Source of the DNA: JAWLGZ01 sp041690635
Lineage (GTDB): Bacteria; Pseudomonadota; Gammaproteobacteria; Thiohalomonadales; Thiohalomonadaceae
Assembly (NCBI GenBank): GCA_041690635.1
Contig: JAWLGZ010000001.1
Coordinates: 496,001 to 560,000 of the forward strand
Direction: 5' to 3'
DNA: 64,000 bases
Positions 1 through 11,114 of the stretch are shown one piece after another. The position numbers and the translations under genes are program-made. The number at the start of each line of letters is the position of its first letter. Position 1 is the first letter of the stretch. The notes under the pieces are model-generated. The model searched no databases, was not told the origin of the DNA, and saw nothing but the letters and a program-made list of their open reading frames with translations.

Positions 1-77
1 GGGCCGACGAGTCGAACCGCATCGCCGGCGAGCCGGTAAACCCGTGGGAGATTGAAGAACCCAAGGAGCGGCACTAA
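1..77 (+). CDS. yacG: DNA gyrase inhibitor YacG, C-terminal end (partial)
   Basis: Only the last 24 codons are present, entering from the left edge in the frame whose first full codon is at base 3 and ending in TAA at 75-77. The readable tail contains ADESNRIAGEPVNP and ends in an acidic/basic stretch. YacG proteins are about 60-70 residues, with a four-cysteine zinc site and then a tail resembling WAxEExRIAGEPV, so the tail fits. The context supports it: yacG lies beside mutT in many gammaproteobacteria, and here it converges on the mutT fusion with a 30-bp gap. The zinc-binding half is outside the window, so the call rests on the tail motif plus synteny. Confidence 0.6.
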   Translation, partial: ADESNRIAGEPVNPWEIEEPKERH

Positions 78-107
78 CAAGGCTGTTGAAAGCGGATTAC
101 GCTTCCG

Positions 108-1076
108 CTAATCCGTCCTGTTGGGCCAGAGGCTCCGGATTGCGGCAATACCTTGGGCACCATGGGCGCGCGCCGTTTCGATATCGGCCTCGGTCATGCC
201 GCCGAGCGCATAGACCGGTAGCGGGCTGTATTCGGCGAGCGCCTGCAATCCCTCCCAGCCGATCGGTTCCGCCGCCGAATGCGAGGCCGTTCTCCGCACA
301 GGCGAGATGACGAGAAAGTCCGCACCGAGCTGTACCGCACGCTCGATCTGCTCACGGGAATGACAGGAGGCACCGACCCAGGGCACCTCCGGCCGCCTTA
401 TGAGTGAACGCAATTCACTCCCGGTCAGATGCACGCCGTCGGCGCTGGCCTGAAGAACCAACGCCGGACAACTGTTCAAGAGCAGCTTTGCTTTGTGGCG
501 GCACACCTCCGCAACCTGCGAGGCGAGCCGCGTGAACTGTTCGGGTGCCAGCGACTTCGCCCGGAACTGGACCAGGCGAATACCCGATGCCAGCGCGTTG
601 TCGAGGGTATCAAGAAAGTGCGGCCAAGCGGCTTCAGCTTCTGGCTCGGGCGTGATCAGATAGCGATCCGGCAGCTGGCAGGCGGTGACGATGGGGTGGT
701 TGGCGGCAGGGAAGTCATAGTCGGTCAGCCGCTCGACCGGCACCCAACGCAGCGGCTGTCCTTCCCGACCGTGCGGCTCGCCGTCGAAGGTGGACACCTC
801 GCGCACATCGAGCAACACCCGGCGATCCGAATAGGCGTGTGGCACCCGAATCAGTGGGCGGACGCTCTGCGCCCGGATACCCAGTTCCTCGTCCAGTTCA
901 CGGATGAGGGCGGCCTCGACGGTCTCGCCCGGCTCCACCTTGCCGCCTGGAAACTCCCACAGCCCCCCCTGATGCAGATGTTCGGGACGCCGCGCGATCA
1001 GTACCTCGTTACCACGCCGGATAACGGCGGCGGCAACGTGGAGATAACCGGAGCGATCCGGTGGGGCGAGGATCAC
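108..1076 (-). CDS. mutT: MutT Nudix hydrolase fused to a ThiE-like domain
   Basis: 322 residues from a GTG whose bases overlap the argJ stop (GTGA). The first 130 or so residues are a MutT-type Nudix domain: GGLWEFPGGKVEPGE followed by RELDEELGI forms the Nudix box that binds Mg2+, expected to hydrolyse oxidised purine nucleotides such as 8-oxo-dGTP. From about residue 145 the chain resembles thiamine phosphate synthase (VQFRAKSL, ADGVHLTG, GASCHSREQIERA, VYALGGMTEADI). This fusion is known in gammaproteobacteria; whether the ThiE-like half makes thiamine phosphate or is a TenI-like or inactive domain cannot be decided from sequence. A longer in-frame start would run deep into argJ and has no family match, so the coupled GTG is preferred. 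Confidence 0.9.
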   Translation of the reverse strand: MILAPPDRSGYLHVAAAVIRRGNEVLIARRPEHLHQGGLWEFPGGKVEPGETVEAALIRELDEELGIRAQSVRPLIRVPHAYSDRRVLLDVREVSTFDGEPHGREGQPLRWVPVERLTDYDFPAANHPIVTACQLPDRYLITPEPEAEAAWPHFLDTLDNALASGIRLVQFRAKSLAPEQFTRLASQVAEVCRHKAKLLLNSCPALVLQASADGVHLTGSELRSLIRRPEVPWVGASCHSREQIERAVQLGADFLVISPVRRTASHSAAEPIGWEGLQALAEYSPLPVYALGGMTEADIETARAHGAQGIAAIRSLWPNRTD

Positions 1077-2287
1077 GTGCGGTATTCGGCGTTGATGCGC
1101 ACGTAGTCGTAAGAGAAGTCGCAGGTCCAGACAGTCGCCGAGGCGCTGCCGCGAGCAAGATCGATGCGTACGGCGATCTCTTCGCGATCCATCACCGCCT
1201 GACCCGCCACCTCGGTGTAGTCCGCGGCACGACCGCCGTCCCGTACGATGCACACCTCACCCAGGTGAATGGTGACGGCATCCAGCGCGAGATTGGAAAC
1301 ACCTGCGCGACCGACCGCCGCGAGGATGCGACCCCAGTTGGGATCGCTGGCGAAAAATGCGGTCTTCACCAGGGGTGAGTGGGCGACGGTGTAGGCCACC
1401 TGCTCGCACTCCGCCTCATCGGCCCCGCCGACCACCTCGATGGCGATGAACTTGGTGGCTCCTTCGCCATCGCGGACAAGCCACTGGGCCAGTTTCACAC
1501 ACACCGATTCGACCGCCGCGGCGAAGGCATCAAAGCCCGGTTCACCCGGCGCGAGCGCCACGCCCGAACCGCCGGTGGCGACCAGTGTGCAGGCGTCGTT
1601 GGTAGAGGTGTCACCGTCCACCGTAATGCGGTTGAAGGAGCGGCGTACGGCGGCAACCAGGCAGCGCTGAAGGGCTGACGATTCGATTGCGGCATCGGTG
1701 GCAATGAAGGCGAGCATGGTTGCCATATCGGGGCGGATCATGCCGGCACCCTTGGCAATGCCCGTCACGGTTACCACCTGCCCGTCAACCTCGAACTGTT
1801 CCGAGGCGCCCTTGGGCATGGTGTCGGTGGTCATGATGCCATGGGCAGCCTGTTCCCACCCATTCTCATCAAGGGCGGCGATCGCCTGCGGCAGCGCGGC
1901 AGCCAACCGCTCCACCGGCAGCGGCTCACCAATGACCCCGGTCGAGTAGGGCAACACCTCCTCTGGGCGGCATCGGGTGGCATCGGCCAGAGCCCGGCAG
2001 GTGCTCCGTGCATCTTCGAGTCCCCGCGCGCCGGTCCCGGCATTGGCGTTGCCGGTATTCACCACCAGATAACGCGGTGCGGCGTCGCCCAGGTGATCCC
2101 GGGCGACGATGACCGGCGCGGCACAGAAAGCGTTGCGGGTGAAGACGGCGGCGCAGTTGGAGCCGGGCGCAAGCTCCATCACCACCAGGTCACGGCGATC
2201 GGGCTTCTTGATACCGGCCATCGCGGTGCCAAGCCGGAAGCCCGTCACCGCGTGGAGTTTTGGCAATGCCAGGTTGCCGACGGCCAC
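1073..2287 (-). CDS. argJ: Bifunctional glutamate N-acetyltransferase ArgJ
   Basis: 404 residues, normal family length. ArgJ transfers acetyl from N-acetylornithine to glutamate in the cyclic arginine pathway and, in bifunctional members, also uses acetyl-CoA. The self-cleavage site is clear: IRPDMATMLAFI, with cleavage expected between Ala and Thr, the Thr becoming the new N-terminal nucleophile of the beta chain. Other family signatures are TGVIGEPLP and DPNWGRILAAVGRAG. The start is GTG, two bases after the secA stop, so it is probably co-transcribed with secA; its stop overlaps the mutT-fusion start. Mono- versus bifunctional activity cannot be read from sequence. Confidence 0.95.
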   Translation of the reverse strand: MAVGNLALPKLHAVTGFRLGTAMAGIKKPDRRDLVVMELAPGSNCAAVFTRNAFCAAPVIVARDHLGDAAPRYLVVNTGNANAGTGARGLEDARSTCRALADATRCRPEEVLPYSTGVIGEPLPVERLAAALPQAIAALDENGWEQAAHGIMTTDTMPKGASEQFEVDGQVVTVTGIAKGAGMIRPDMATMLAFIATDAAIESSALQRCLVAAVRRSFNRITVDGDTSTNDACTLVATGGSGVALAPGEPGFDAFAAAVESVCVKLAQWLVRDGEGATKFIAIEVVGGADEAECEQVAYTVAHSPLVKTAFFASDPNWGRILAAVGRAGVSNLALDAVTIHLGEVCIVRDGGRAADYTEVAGQAVMDREEIAVRIDLARGSASATVWTCDFSYDYVRINAEYRT

Positions 2288-2289
2288 GG

Positions 2290-4986
<2,697 letters not shown>

Positions 4987-5369
4987 GAAAAAGTACCTGT
5001 TGTCCTTGGAGTTTTGCCGCGTTTCGGCCGCTACCGTAAAACTCGGCATTCTATCACGATGTAGGGATTCCCCAGGGCGGTTCCATAAAACCGGATATGG
5101 TCGGGTCGGGGATGGAATACAGGCCCAAGGCTGGGGACAACGCGTCCTCGTCCGTACTGGCTGCTGCACACGCGGGCATGGCGCCGGGGGTGGCGCTCCC
5201 GCGGGAAAACTGGGGTATCCCGCGTAATGTCAATGGCTTGGACAGCGATTGTGCGGGTTTGTCAGGCGATGCGATGCAGATCGAGCGGCAAGACGAAAGG
5301 CGTCGGCAAACGACCCGTGCCCCTCATCCTTGTACCCTGGACCATGGACCATGAAGCTTGTAACCGGTC
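4987..5369. other. Intergenic region upstream of secA
   Basis: No convincing coding sequence in these 383 bases, which separate the M23 peptidase stop from the secA start. On the minus strand TAGAAT (complement of 5048-5053) could be a secA -10 element, but no good -35 lies 16-18 bases upstream, so this is weak. Bases 5332-5359 hold a short array with 7-bp period, described separately. An SecM-type arrest peptide upstream of secA was looked for and not seen. Confidence 0.5.
5332..5359. repeat. Short 7-bp-period array (GGACCAT type)
   Basis: Two exact GGACCAT units (5339-5345, 5346-5352) flanked in the same phase by the degenerate units GTACCCT and GAAGCTT. Similar in composition and period to the arrays at 7874-7937, 52008-52147 and 61686-61781. 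It lies just downstream of the M23 peptidase stop. Confidence 0.55.
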
Positions 5370-6281
5370 TTAGCCTGCGTCCTGAATGTAGCGCGTGGGG
5401 TTTACGGCACGGCCGTCGAGCAGCACCTCGAAGTGGACATGGGGCCCGGTGGAACGGCCGGTGCTGCCCATGGTCGCGATGTCCTGCCCCTTCTTCACCG
5501 TGTCACCGACACGAACCAGAATCTCTTTATTGTGGCCGTATCGGGTGGCGTAGCCGTTGCCATGATTGATCTCGACCAGATTACCGTAGCCCGAGCGTTT
5601 GCCGGCCCAGGTCACCACGCCCGCGGCGACCGCGATAACGCCGGAGCCATCCTTGCCCGCAAAGTCCACACCGCCGTGGAACTGGCGGTTACCCTTGAAC
5701 GGGTCGGTGCGCCAGCCGAAGGGCGAGGACTGCCAGCCGGTCTTGATTGGGCGGCCAGCCGGGACCACCTCCGCCTGAAGGTTCCGGTTCATCAGCATCG
5801 ACTCCAGCACCGCCAACTGCTGGGTACGGTCTTCGAGCTGCCGCTCAAGCTCGCTGAGCAGGTTCAGGAAATCCGGCACCGCGATGGGCTCACCGCCACT
5901 TTCGGGGCCGCCTTGCGGCGGTGGCGCCTCGAAATCGAACTCCCCCTTGTCCAGGCCTGCCATGCGGGTGAGCCGCTGCCCGACCGCGTCGAGCCTGATC
6001 ACATGCGCCTGCATCTGACCCAGGCGAACAGCCAGTGCATTGAGGTTCTCCTCCGCCGTGCGGCGTGCCTCCTCCAGGTCCTGTCGCTGGGTAGAGACCT
6101 CCGCCTGCCAGGCACGGGAGAAGGTTTCAGGGACTCGCTGGGCACCGAACAGGTACCCCGTGTAGAGGGAGATAGCCGATACGAGCGCCATCGCAAGGGT
6201 GACGCCGCCAAGGAGTGCGGAGCGGCTGACGACCGTGGCCCCGCCGCGTCCGCCGTTCTTACTCAGCAAGAGAATGCTCAT
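5370..6281 (-). CDS. M23 family metallopeptidase, membrane-anchored
   Basis: 303 residues from the ATG at 6281 (MSILLLSKNGG), preceded by a G-rich ribosome site; the longer ORF start adds a non-homologous leader. One N-terminal transmembrane segment (about residues 20-42) is followed by a coiled coil (about 50-150) and a LytM/M23 domain. Zinc-site motifs are visible: H in FHGGVDFAG with the following Asp, and HVHFE near the C-terminus (GPHVHFEVLLDGRAVNP). Such proteins cleave peptidoglycan cross-links or regulate amidases. The slot between dciA and secA is often occupied by this family in gammaproteobacteria. The stem peptide cleaved, or whether it acts only as an EnvC/NlpD-type activator, is not decidable here. 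Confidence 0.88.
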   Translation of the reverse strand: MSILLLSKNGGRGGATVVSRSALLGGVTLAMALVSAISLYTGYLFGAQRVPETFSRAWQAEVSTQRQDLEEARRTAEENLNALAVRLGQMQAHVIRLDAVGQRLTRMAGLDKGEFDFEAPPPQGGPESGGEPIAVPDFLNLLSELERQLEDRTQQLAVLESMLMNRNLQAEVVPAGRPIKTGWQSSPFGWRTDPFKGNRQFHGGVDFAGKDGSGVIAVAAGVVTWAGKRSGYGNLVEINHGNGYATRYGHNKEILVRVGDTVKKGQDIATMGSTGRSTGPHVHFEVLLDGRAVNPTRYIQDAG

Positions 6282-6391
6282 ACCCCATTCGCCTTTGTTT
6301 TGCGCGGCCGGGCGGTTTCGTTTAGCCTCCTGGGCGGGCCTGGTCAACGACCAGCGAAACGACACCGAAAGAACCGCTGCAACGCTGAATT

Positions 6392-6820
6392 ATGGTTAAG
6401 CCCCACCCTATCAGCAACCTGCTTCACGGTCCCGGCCCTTTTCGGGACCTCATCGCGCGTGCCGAACGGTTGCTGGCGGTGGAGCGGCTTGTACAGGCGG
6501 AACTGGGCGAACTGGGCACCCACTGCCGCCTGGCGAACATCGCCGGTACCCGGCTTGCACTCCAGGCCGACTCCCCGGCGTGGGCCTCAAGGATACGCTA
6601 CGACGCCCCGCGGCTCCTCGAACGATTGCAACAATACCCCGAACTGGCCCGGCTTTCCGCCGTTTCGATTTCCGTTGCACCACCGAAGGCGAGTCCGGAA
6701 AAAGCACACGGGGAGTGCAACCCCCTCTCCGACTCAGCCCGTTCCACCCTGCGGGCGGCTGCAGAAGCCGTTTCCGATCAGGCTCTTGGCGACGCACTGC
6801 GTCGCCTGGCGGCCCGCTGA
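6392..6820 (+). CDS. dciA: DciA-family (DUF721) DnaB helicase loader
   Basis: 142 residues. The DUF721 fold is recognisable in LAVERLVQAELGELGTHCRLANIAGTRLALQADSPAWASRIRY, where DciA-family proteins resemble a KH-like domain; the C-terminal third is low in conservation, as usual. DciA is the ancestral bacterial loader of the replicative helicase DnaB, used where DnaC or DnaI is absent. It stands alone on the plus strand, divergent from the M23 peptidase by 110 bp and convergent with lpxC. Its place beside lpxC and secA is typical of gammaproteobacteria. Confidence 0.85.
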   Translation: MVKPHPISNLLHGPGPFRDLIARAERLLAVERLVQAELGELGTHCRLANIAGTRLALQADSPAWASRIRYDAPRLLERLQQYPELARLSAVSISVAPPKASPEKAHGECNPLSDSARSTLRAAAEAVSDQALGDALRRLAAR

Positions 6821-6868
6821 CCCGGAGCCTTCTCGCCCCTGGGTCCGCCCTACGAATTCACCGACCGT

Positions 6869-7780
6869 TTAGCTGGCCGGTACCGGCTGGACATATGAGA
6901 TCGGCGCCCGCTTGGGATCGTCAAAGGTCACCTGCTCCCACGCCTTCTCATCCGCCAGCAGCGTCCTCAACAGGCGGTTGTTCAACGCGTGGCCCGACTT
7001 GTAGCCGCTGAAAGCACCGATGAGGCTACACCCGAGGAGGTAGAGATCCCCGATGGCATCCAGCACCTTGTGCTTGACGAACTCATCCTCGTACCGCAGG
7101 CCGTCCTCGTTCAGAATCCGGAAATCATCCACTACCACGGCGTTGTCGAGGCTGCCGCCCAGCGCCAGATTACGCGCCCGCAGCATCTCCACCTGGCTCA
7201 TGAAGCCGAAGGTACGCGCCCGGCTGACCTCCTTGACGAACGAGGTGGTCGAGAAATCGATTTCGGAGGTCTGGGTACGCTCCTTGAAAGCTGGATGGTC
7301 GAACTCGATGGTCATGCCGACCTTGAAGCCGTCGAACGGGTCGAAGCGGACCCAGCGGTCCTCCTCCTCGACCAGCACGGTGCGCCGGATGCGGATAAAC
7401 CGCTTCGGCGCGTTCTGCTCGACGATTCCGGCGGACTGGATGAGGAAGACAAAGGGCCCGGCGCTGCCGTCCATAATTGGCACTTCGGGGGCGCTCAAGT
7501 CGACGTAGGCGTTGTCGATACCGAGACCGGCCATGGCGGAAAGCAGGTGCTCCACCGTGGATATCCGTACATCGCCGTTGACCAGGGTGGTGGAGAGCGT
7601 GGTCTCGCCGACATTGCCGGCAACCGCCTTGATCTCCACCGGCTCGGCGAGGTCCACCCGGCGAAAAATGATACCGCTGTCGGCGGGCGCAGGACGCAAG
7701 GTCAGGTAGACCTTCTCCCCCGTATGGAGGCCGACACCGGTGGCCCGGATAACGTTCTTCAGTGTTCTCTGCCGAATCAT
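6869..7780 (-). CDS. lpxC: UDP-3-O-acyl-N-acetylglucosamine deacetylase LpxC
   Basis: 303 residues, same length as E. coli LpxC. It catalyses the committed deacetylation in lipid A synthesis. Zinc ligands are all present: H78 (STVEHLLSAMAG), H237 and D241 (VKHKVLDAIGD), with the catalytic base E77 and the general acid H264 (KSGHALNN). It begins MIRQRTLKNVIRATGVGLHTG, the canonical start. It follows ftsZ with a 163-bp gap that contains an inverted 7-bp-period repeat, so it may have its own promoter. The C-terminal tail is short and ends in PAS; C-terminal residues control FtsH proteolysis of LpxC in enterobacteria, but I cannot infer the same here. Confidence 0.97.
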   Translation of the reverse strand: MIRQRTLKNVIRATGVGLHTGEKVYLTLRPAPADSGIIFRRVDLAEPVEIKAVAGNVGETTLSTTLVNGDVRISTVEHLLSAMAGLGIDNAYVDLSAPEVPIMDGSAGPFVFLIQSAGIVEQNAPKRFIRIRRTVLVEEEDRWVRFDPFDGFKVGMTIEFDHPAFKERTQTSEIDFSTTSFVKEVSRARTFGFMSQVEMLRARNLALGGSLDNAVVVDDFRILNEDGLRYEDEFVKHKVLDAIGDLYLLGCSLIGAFSGYKSGHALNNRLLRTLLADEKAWEQVTFDDPKRAPISYVQPVPAS

Positions 7781-7873
7781 TTACCCCAATTCCCCTGTGC
7801 CGTCAGGCGCTTATGCGTTCGGATCGGCGAATCATAACACACGCTCCGAAACCGTGCCCACTGACGGGGATTC

Positions 7874-7937
7874 ATGGTACATGGCCCATGGTTCAGGATT
7901 CCTTATCCCGTGGCCCTCGCCCCATGAACCATGTACC
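7874..7937. repeat. Inverted 7-bp-period repeat between ftsZ and lpxC
   Basis: Left arm units ATGGTAC, ATGGCCC, ATGGTTC, AGGATTC run in exact 7-base steps from 7874. The right arm, read on the plus strand, is GTGGCCC (7910), TCGCCCC (7917), ATGAACC (7924), ATGTACC (7931). Reverse-complemented, the right arm begins GGTACATGGTTCATGG and matches the left arm GGTACATGGCCCATGG except at a few positions, so the two arms can pair around a roughly 9-base centre. It sits just after the ftsZ stop and could form a hairpin in the mRNA. Confidence 0.65.
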
Positions 7938-7943
7938 TTGCCA

Positions 7944-9089
7944 TTAATCCGCCTGACGGCGGAGAAACGCCGGGATATCGAGGTACTCCATCCCCTTCTC
8001 ATCGCGCCCGCCGAGAGACTCGGCACTCTGGCGTCGCAGGACCGTGGGACGGTCGTAGTCGACATCGCCGTTGCTGACCTTCTTCACCACCAGCTTCACC
8101 GGCTGCTCCTCCTTGCGGGCAGGTGCGGCGGACGCCGTTCCCAGGCCGGTGGCGACCACCGTGACCTTGAGTTCGTCCGTCATTTCCGGATCGATAACAG
8201 TACCTACCACGACCGTGGCGTTCTCGGATGCGAACTCCTTCACGGTGTTGCCGACCTCCTCGAACTCGCCGATGGACATATCGAGTCCGGCGGTGACGTT
8301 GACGAGAATTCCGCGGGCGCCGGAGAGGTTCACATCTTCCAGCAGGGGACTCGAAATGGCCGACTGGGCGGCGGTACGTGCCCGGTCCTCACCGGAGGCG
8401 GTACCGGATCCCATCATGGCCATGCCCATCTCCGACATGACGGTCCTCACGTCGGCGAAGTCGACGTTGATGAGGCCCGGCCGGGTGATGAGGTCGGCGA
8501 TGCCCTGAACCGCACCAAGCAGTACGTCATTGGCCGCCTTGAAGGCGTCGAGCAGGGTGATGTTCTTGCCCAGCACCGACAGCAGCTTTTCATTGGGAAT
8601 GGTGATCAGCGAATCCACATACTCCTTGAGCTGTTCCATCCCCTCCTCGGCCACCTGCATGCGCTTGCGCCCCTCGAAGGGAAACGGCTTGGTGACCACC
8701 GCCACGGTGAGGATGCCAAGGTCCTTGGCCACCTGCGCCACTACCGGGGCGCCGCCGGTGCCGGTGCCGCCGCCCATGCCGGCGGTGATGAACACCATAT
8801 CAGCGCCCTCCAGAACCTCCTGGATGCGATCCCGATCCTCGAGGGCGGCCTGCCGGCCGACATCGGGATTGGCCCCGGCACCCAGCCCCTTGGTGATGTC
8901 GGTCCCCAGTTGCAGCACGGTGCGTGCGCTGCTCTTCTTCAGTGCCTGCGCATCGGTGTTGGCGCAGACGAACTCCACCCCTTCGACCTGCTGCGCCACC
9001 ATGTGCGCCAGGGCGTTGCCGCCGCCGCCGCCGACACCGATTACCTTGATGATTGCATTCTGCGCCTGCGTATCCATCAGCTCGAACAT
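7944..9089 (-). CDS. ftsZ: Cell division protein FtsZ
   Basis: 381 residues. The tubulin-like GTPase forms the Z ring. The N-terminal GTP-binding GVGGGGGNAL and the tubulin signature AGMGGGTGTG (residues 103-112) are present, plus the T7 synergy-loop region around NVDFADVRTVM. The C-terminal linker is short (about 45 residues, basic) and the conserved tail MEYLDIPAFLRRQAD, which binds FtsA and ZipA, is intact. GGGAGG lies 5 bases before the ATG. It follows ftsA by 36 bases in the dcw order. Confidence 0.98.
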   Translation of the reverse strand: MFELMDTQAQNAIIKVIGVGGGGGNALAHMVAQQVEGVEFVCANTDAQALKKSSARTVLQLGTDITKGLGAGANPDVGRQAALEDRDRIQEVLEGADMVFITAGMGGGTGTGGAPVVAQVAKDLGILTVAVVTKPFPFEGRKRMQVAEEGMEQLKEYVDSLITIPNEKLLSVLGKNITLLDAFKAANDVLLGAVQGIADLITRPGLINVDFADVRTVMSEMGMAMMGSGTASGEDRARTAAQSAISSPLLEDVNLSGARGILVNVTAGLDMSIGEFEEVGNTVKEFASENATVVVGTVIDPEMTDELKVTVVATGLGTASAAPARKEEQPVKLVVKKVSNGDVDYDRPTVLRRQSAESLGGRDEKGMEYLDIPAFLRRQAD

Positions 9090-9125
9090 GATTGCCTCCC
9101 GTTCCCGTCCGTCAAATTTGAATTG

Positions 9126-10361
9126 TCAGAAGTTGCCCTGAAACCAACTCTTCATGCGTTCCCACACTCCGCCGACCCCGCCTGCTGCCCGTAGCTCCGG
9201 GGCCCCCACGTTCCGGTTGTGGCGGCCGAACAGCAGCAGCCCCACCCCGGTTGCAAAAATCGGATTTCGCACCACATCCACCAGGCCGGAGACGCCTTGG
9301 GGCAGTCCCTGGCGCACCGGCATGTGGAACACCTCCTCAGCCAGCTCGACCACACCCTCCATCTTCGAACTGCCGCCGGTGAGGACGATGCCGGCGGCAC
9401 AGATGTCTTCGAATCCGCTGCGCCGCAGTTCCGCCTGCACCAGTGTGAACAGCTCCTCGTAGCGGGGCTCCACCACCTCCGCGAGCGTCTGCCGTGCCAG
9501 CCGGCGTGGTGCACGATCGCCCACGCTCGGCACCTCGATGGTCTCGTCCGCTCCCGCCAGTTGCGTCAGCGCGCAGGCATAGCGCAGCTTGATATCCTCG
9601 GCATGCTGGGTCGGGGTGCGCAGTGCGACCGCGATGTCATTGGTCACCTGATCGCCGGCAATGGGAATCACCGCCGTGTGCCGGATCGCCCCTTCCGCGA
9701 ACACCGCGATGTCGGTGGTACCGCCGCCGATGTCCACCAGGCAGACACCCAGCTCCTTCTCATCGTCCGACAGCACCGCGTGGCTCGATGCGAGCTGCTC
9801 GAGGATGATGTCGTCCACCTCCAGCCCGCAGCGGCGCACGCACTTGATAATGTTCTGCGCCGCCGACACCGCGCCGGTCACCAGATGCACTTTCGCTTCC
9901 ATCCGCACACCGGACATACCGACCGGCTCGCGGATGCCCTCCTGGTTGTCGATCACAAACTCCTGCGGCAACACATGGAGGATCTTCTGGTCGGCAGGAA
10001 TCGCCACCGCGCGTGCCGCATCGATCACCCGCTCCACGTCGCCGTGGGTCACCTCCTTGTCACGGATGGCAACGATGCCATGGGAGTTGAGGCTGCGGAT
10101 GTGAGAACCGGCAATCCCCGCGTAGACCGCATGGATCTGGCAGCCCGCCATCAGCTCAGCCTCCTCCACCGCGCGCTGGATCGACTGCACCGTGGACTCG
10201 ATGTTGACCACCACCCCTTTTTTCAGGCCACGCGAAGGGTGTGAGCCGAGACCGATGATCTCGATCTCCCCCTCCGCACTGATCTCTCCCACAATCGCCA
10301 CCACCTTGGAGGTGCCGATATCGAGCGCCACGATCAGATTCTTTTCGGACTTTCTCGACAT
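9126..10361 (-). CDS. ftsA: Cell division protein FtsA
   Basis: 411 residues. An actin-family ATPase that tethers FtsZ to the inner membrane. Phosphate-binding motifs are visible: VALDIGTSKVVAIVG near the N-terminus and CLVDIGGGTTDIAVF in the middle, then VLTGGSSKMEGV. The C-terminal amphipathic targeting helix is present (GVWERMKSWFQGNF). A purine-rich site (GAAGAGGAAGG) precedes the ATG. It lies 15 bases after ftsQ in the dcw transcript. Confidence 0.97.
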   Translation of the reverse strand: MSRKSEKNLIVALDIGTSKVVAIVGEISAEGEIEIIGLGSHPSRGLKKGVVVNIESTVQSIQRAVEEAELMAGCQIHAVYAGIAGSHIRSLNSHGIVAIRDKEVTHGDVERVIDAARAVAIPADQKILHVLPQEFVIDNQEGIREPVGMSGVRMEAKVHLVTGAVSAAQNIIKCVRRCGLEVDDIILEQLASSHAVLSDDEKELGVCLVDIGGGTTDIAVFAEGAIRHTAVIPIAGDQVTNDIAVALRTPTQHAEDIKLRYACALTQLAGADETIEVPSVGDRAPRRLARQTLAEVVEPRYEELFTLVQAELRRSGFEDICAAGIVLTGGSSKMEGVVELAEEVFHMPVRQGLPQGVSGLVDVVRNPIFATGVGLLLFGRHNRNVGAPELRAAGGVGGVWERMKSWFQGNF

Positions 10362-10376
10362 TAACCTTCCTCTTCT

Positions 10377-11114
10377 TCAGCCCGCTTCGCGCCAGCGTAC
10401 AGCGAACCCGTTGGCATACCGCAGGTCCACCCGCGCGACCCGACTCACCCGCGGCCCCAGAATGCGCGGCCACGCGCGCAGAAACCGCTGCAGACGCGCC
10501 TCGTGACGATCGCGCCCCAGCACCACTTCCACACCGTTGGCGAAAGTCACCCGCCAGGCGCGGCGCGCATCGACACTCACCCGCTCGATATCGAGTGCCA
10601 GCGGTTCAAATGATCGGTTCAACTGCCGGTAACGTTCGGTCACCAACGCCTCGGTACCGCCTGGACCGGCAAACACCGGCAACTCCGCACTGAAGGTGTG
10701 CTGCGGGACGAAGCGCACCCCCTCGCGGCTGACCAGGCCGCCGTCGGCCCAGCTTGCAATCGCAATCCGCTCCTCCACCTCGACCAGCACCGCGTCGGGC
10801 CAGGCACGGCGCACCGCCGCGCGCCGGACCCACGGCAGCGCCTCTACCGATTCGCGAACCGCCTTCACGTTCAATCGCAGAATGCCGTTGCCCACGAACG
10901 GCTCCACCGCCTGGCGCAGCTCGTCACGTCCGACCTGCTGCAACTCGCCCTGTACGCGCACCGTGCGCACCGGCAGGTTCGACGGCTCGTAGAGCCAACG
11001 TCCCGCCTCCGCCGCACCGAAACCGAACACCCCCAGCGCAAGCACCCAGAGGATACGGTTGCGCCAGAGCGGCAAGGCCGCGTGCCAGTCGGTTTTCGGT
11101 TTCGCCTGACTCAA
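10377..11114 (-). CDS. ftsQ: Cell division protein FtsQ
   Basis: 245 residues with a TTG start that overlaps the ddl stop (TTGA); GGAGG four bases upstream fixes this start. A short cytoplasmic head, one transmembrane segment (about residues 19-38, ILWVLALGVFGFGAAEA), then the POTRA domain (about 45-115, VRTVRVQGELQQVGRDELRQAV) and the beta domain. FtsQ bridges early and late divisome proteins with FtsB and FtsL. The length is normal. Confidence 0.94.
   Translation of the reverse strand: MSQAKPKTDWHAALPLWRNRILWVLALGVFGFGAAEAGRWLYEPSNLPVRTVRVQGELQQVGRDELRQAVEPFVGNGILRLNVKAVRESVEALPWVRRAAVRRAWPDAVLVEVEERIAIASWADGGLVSREGVRFVPQHTFSAELPVFAGPGGTEALVTERYRQLNRSFEPLALDIERVSVDARRAWRVTFANGVEVVLGRDRHEARLQRFLRAWPRILGPRVSRVARVDLRYANGFAVRWREAG

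Noticed and set aside
4987..5369. SecM-type arrest peptide upstream of secA
   Set aside because: No suitable small gene with signal peptide and arrest motif on the secA strand.
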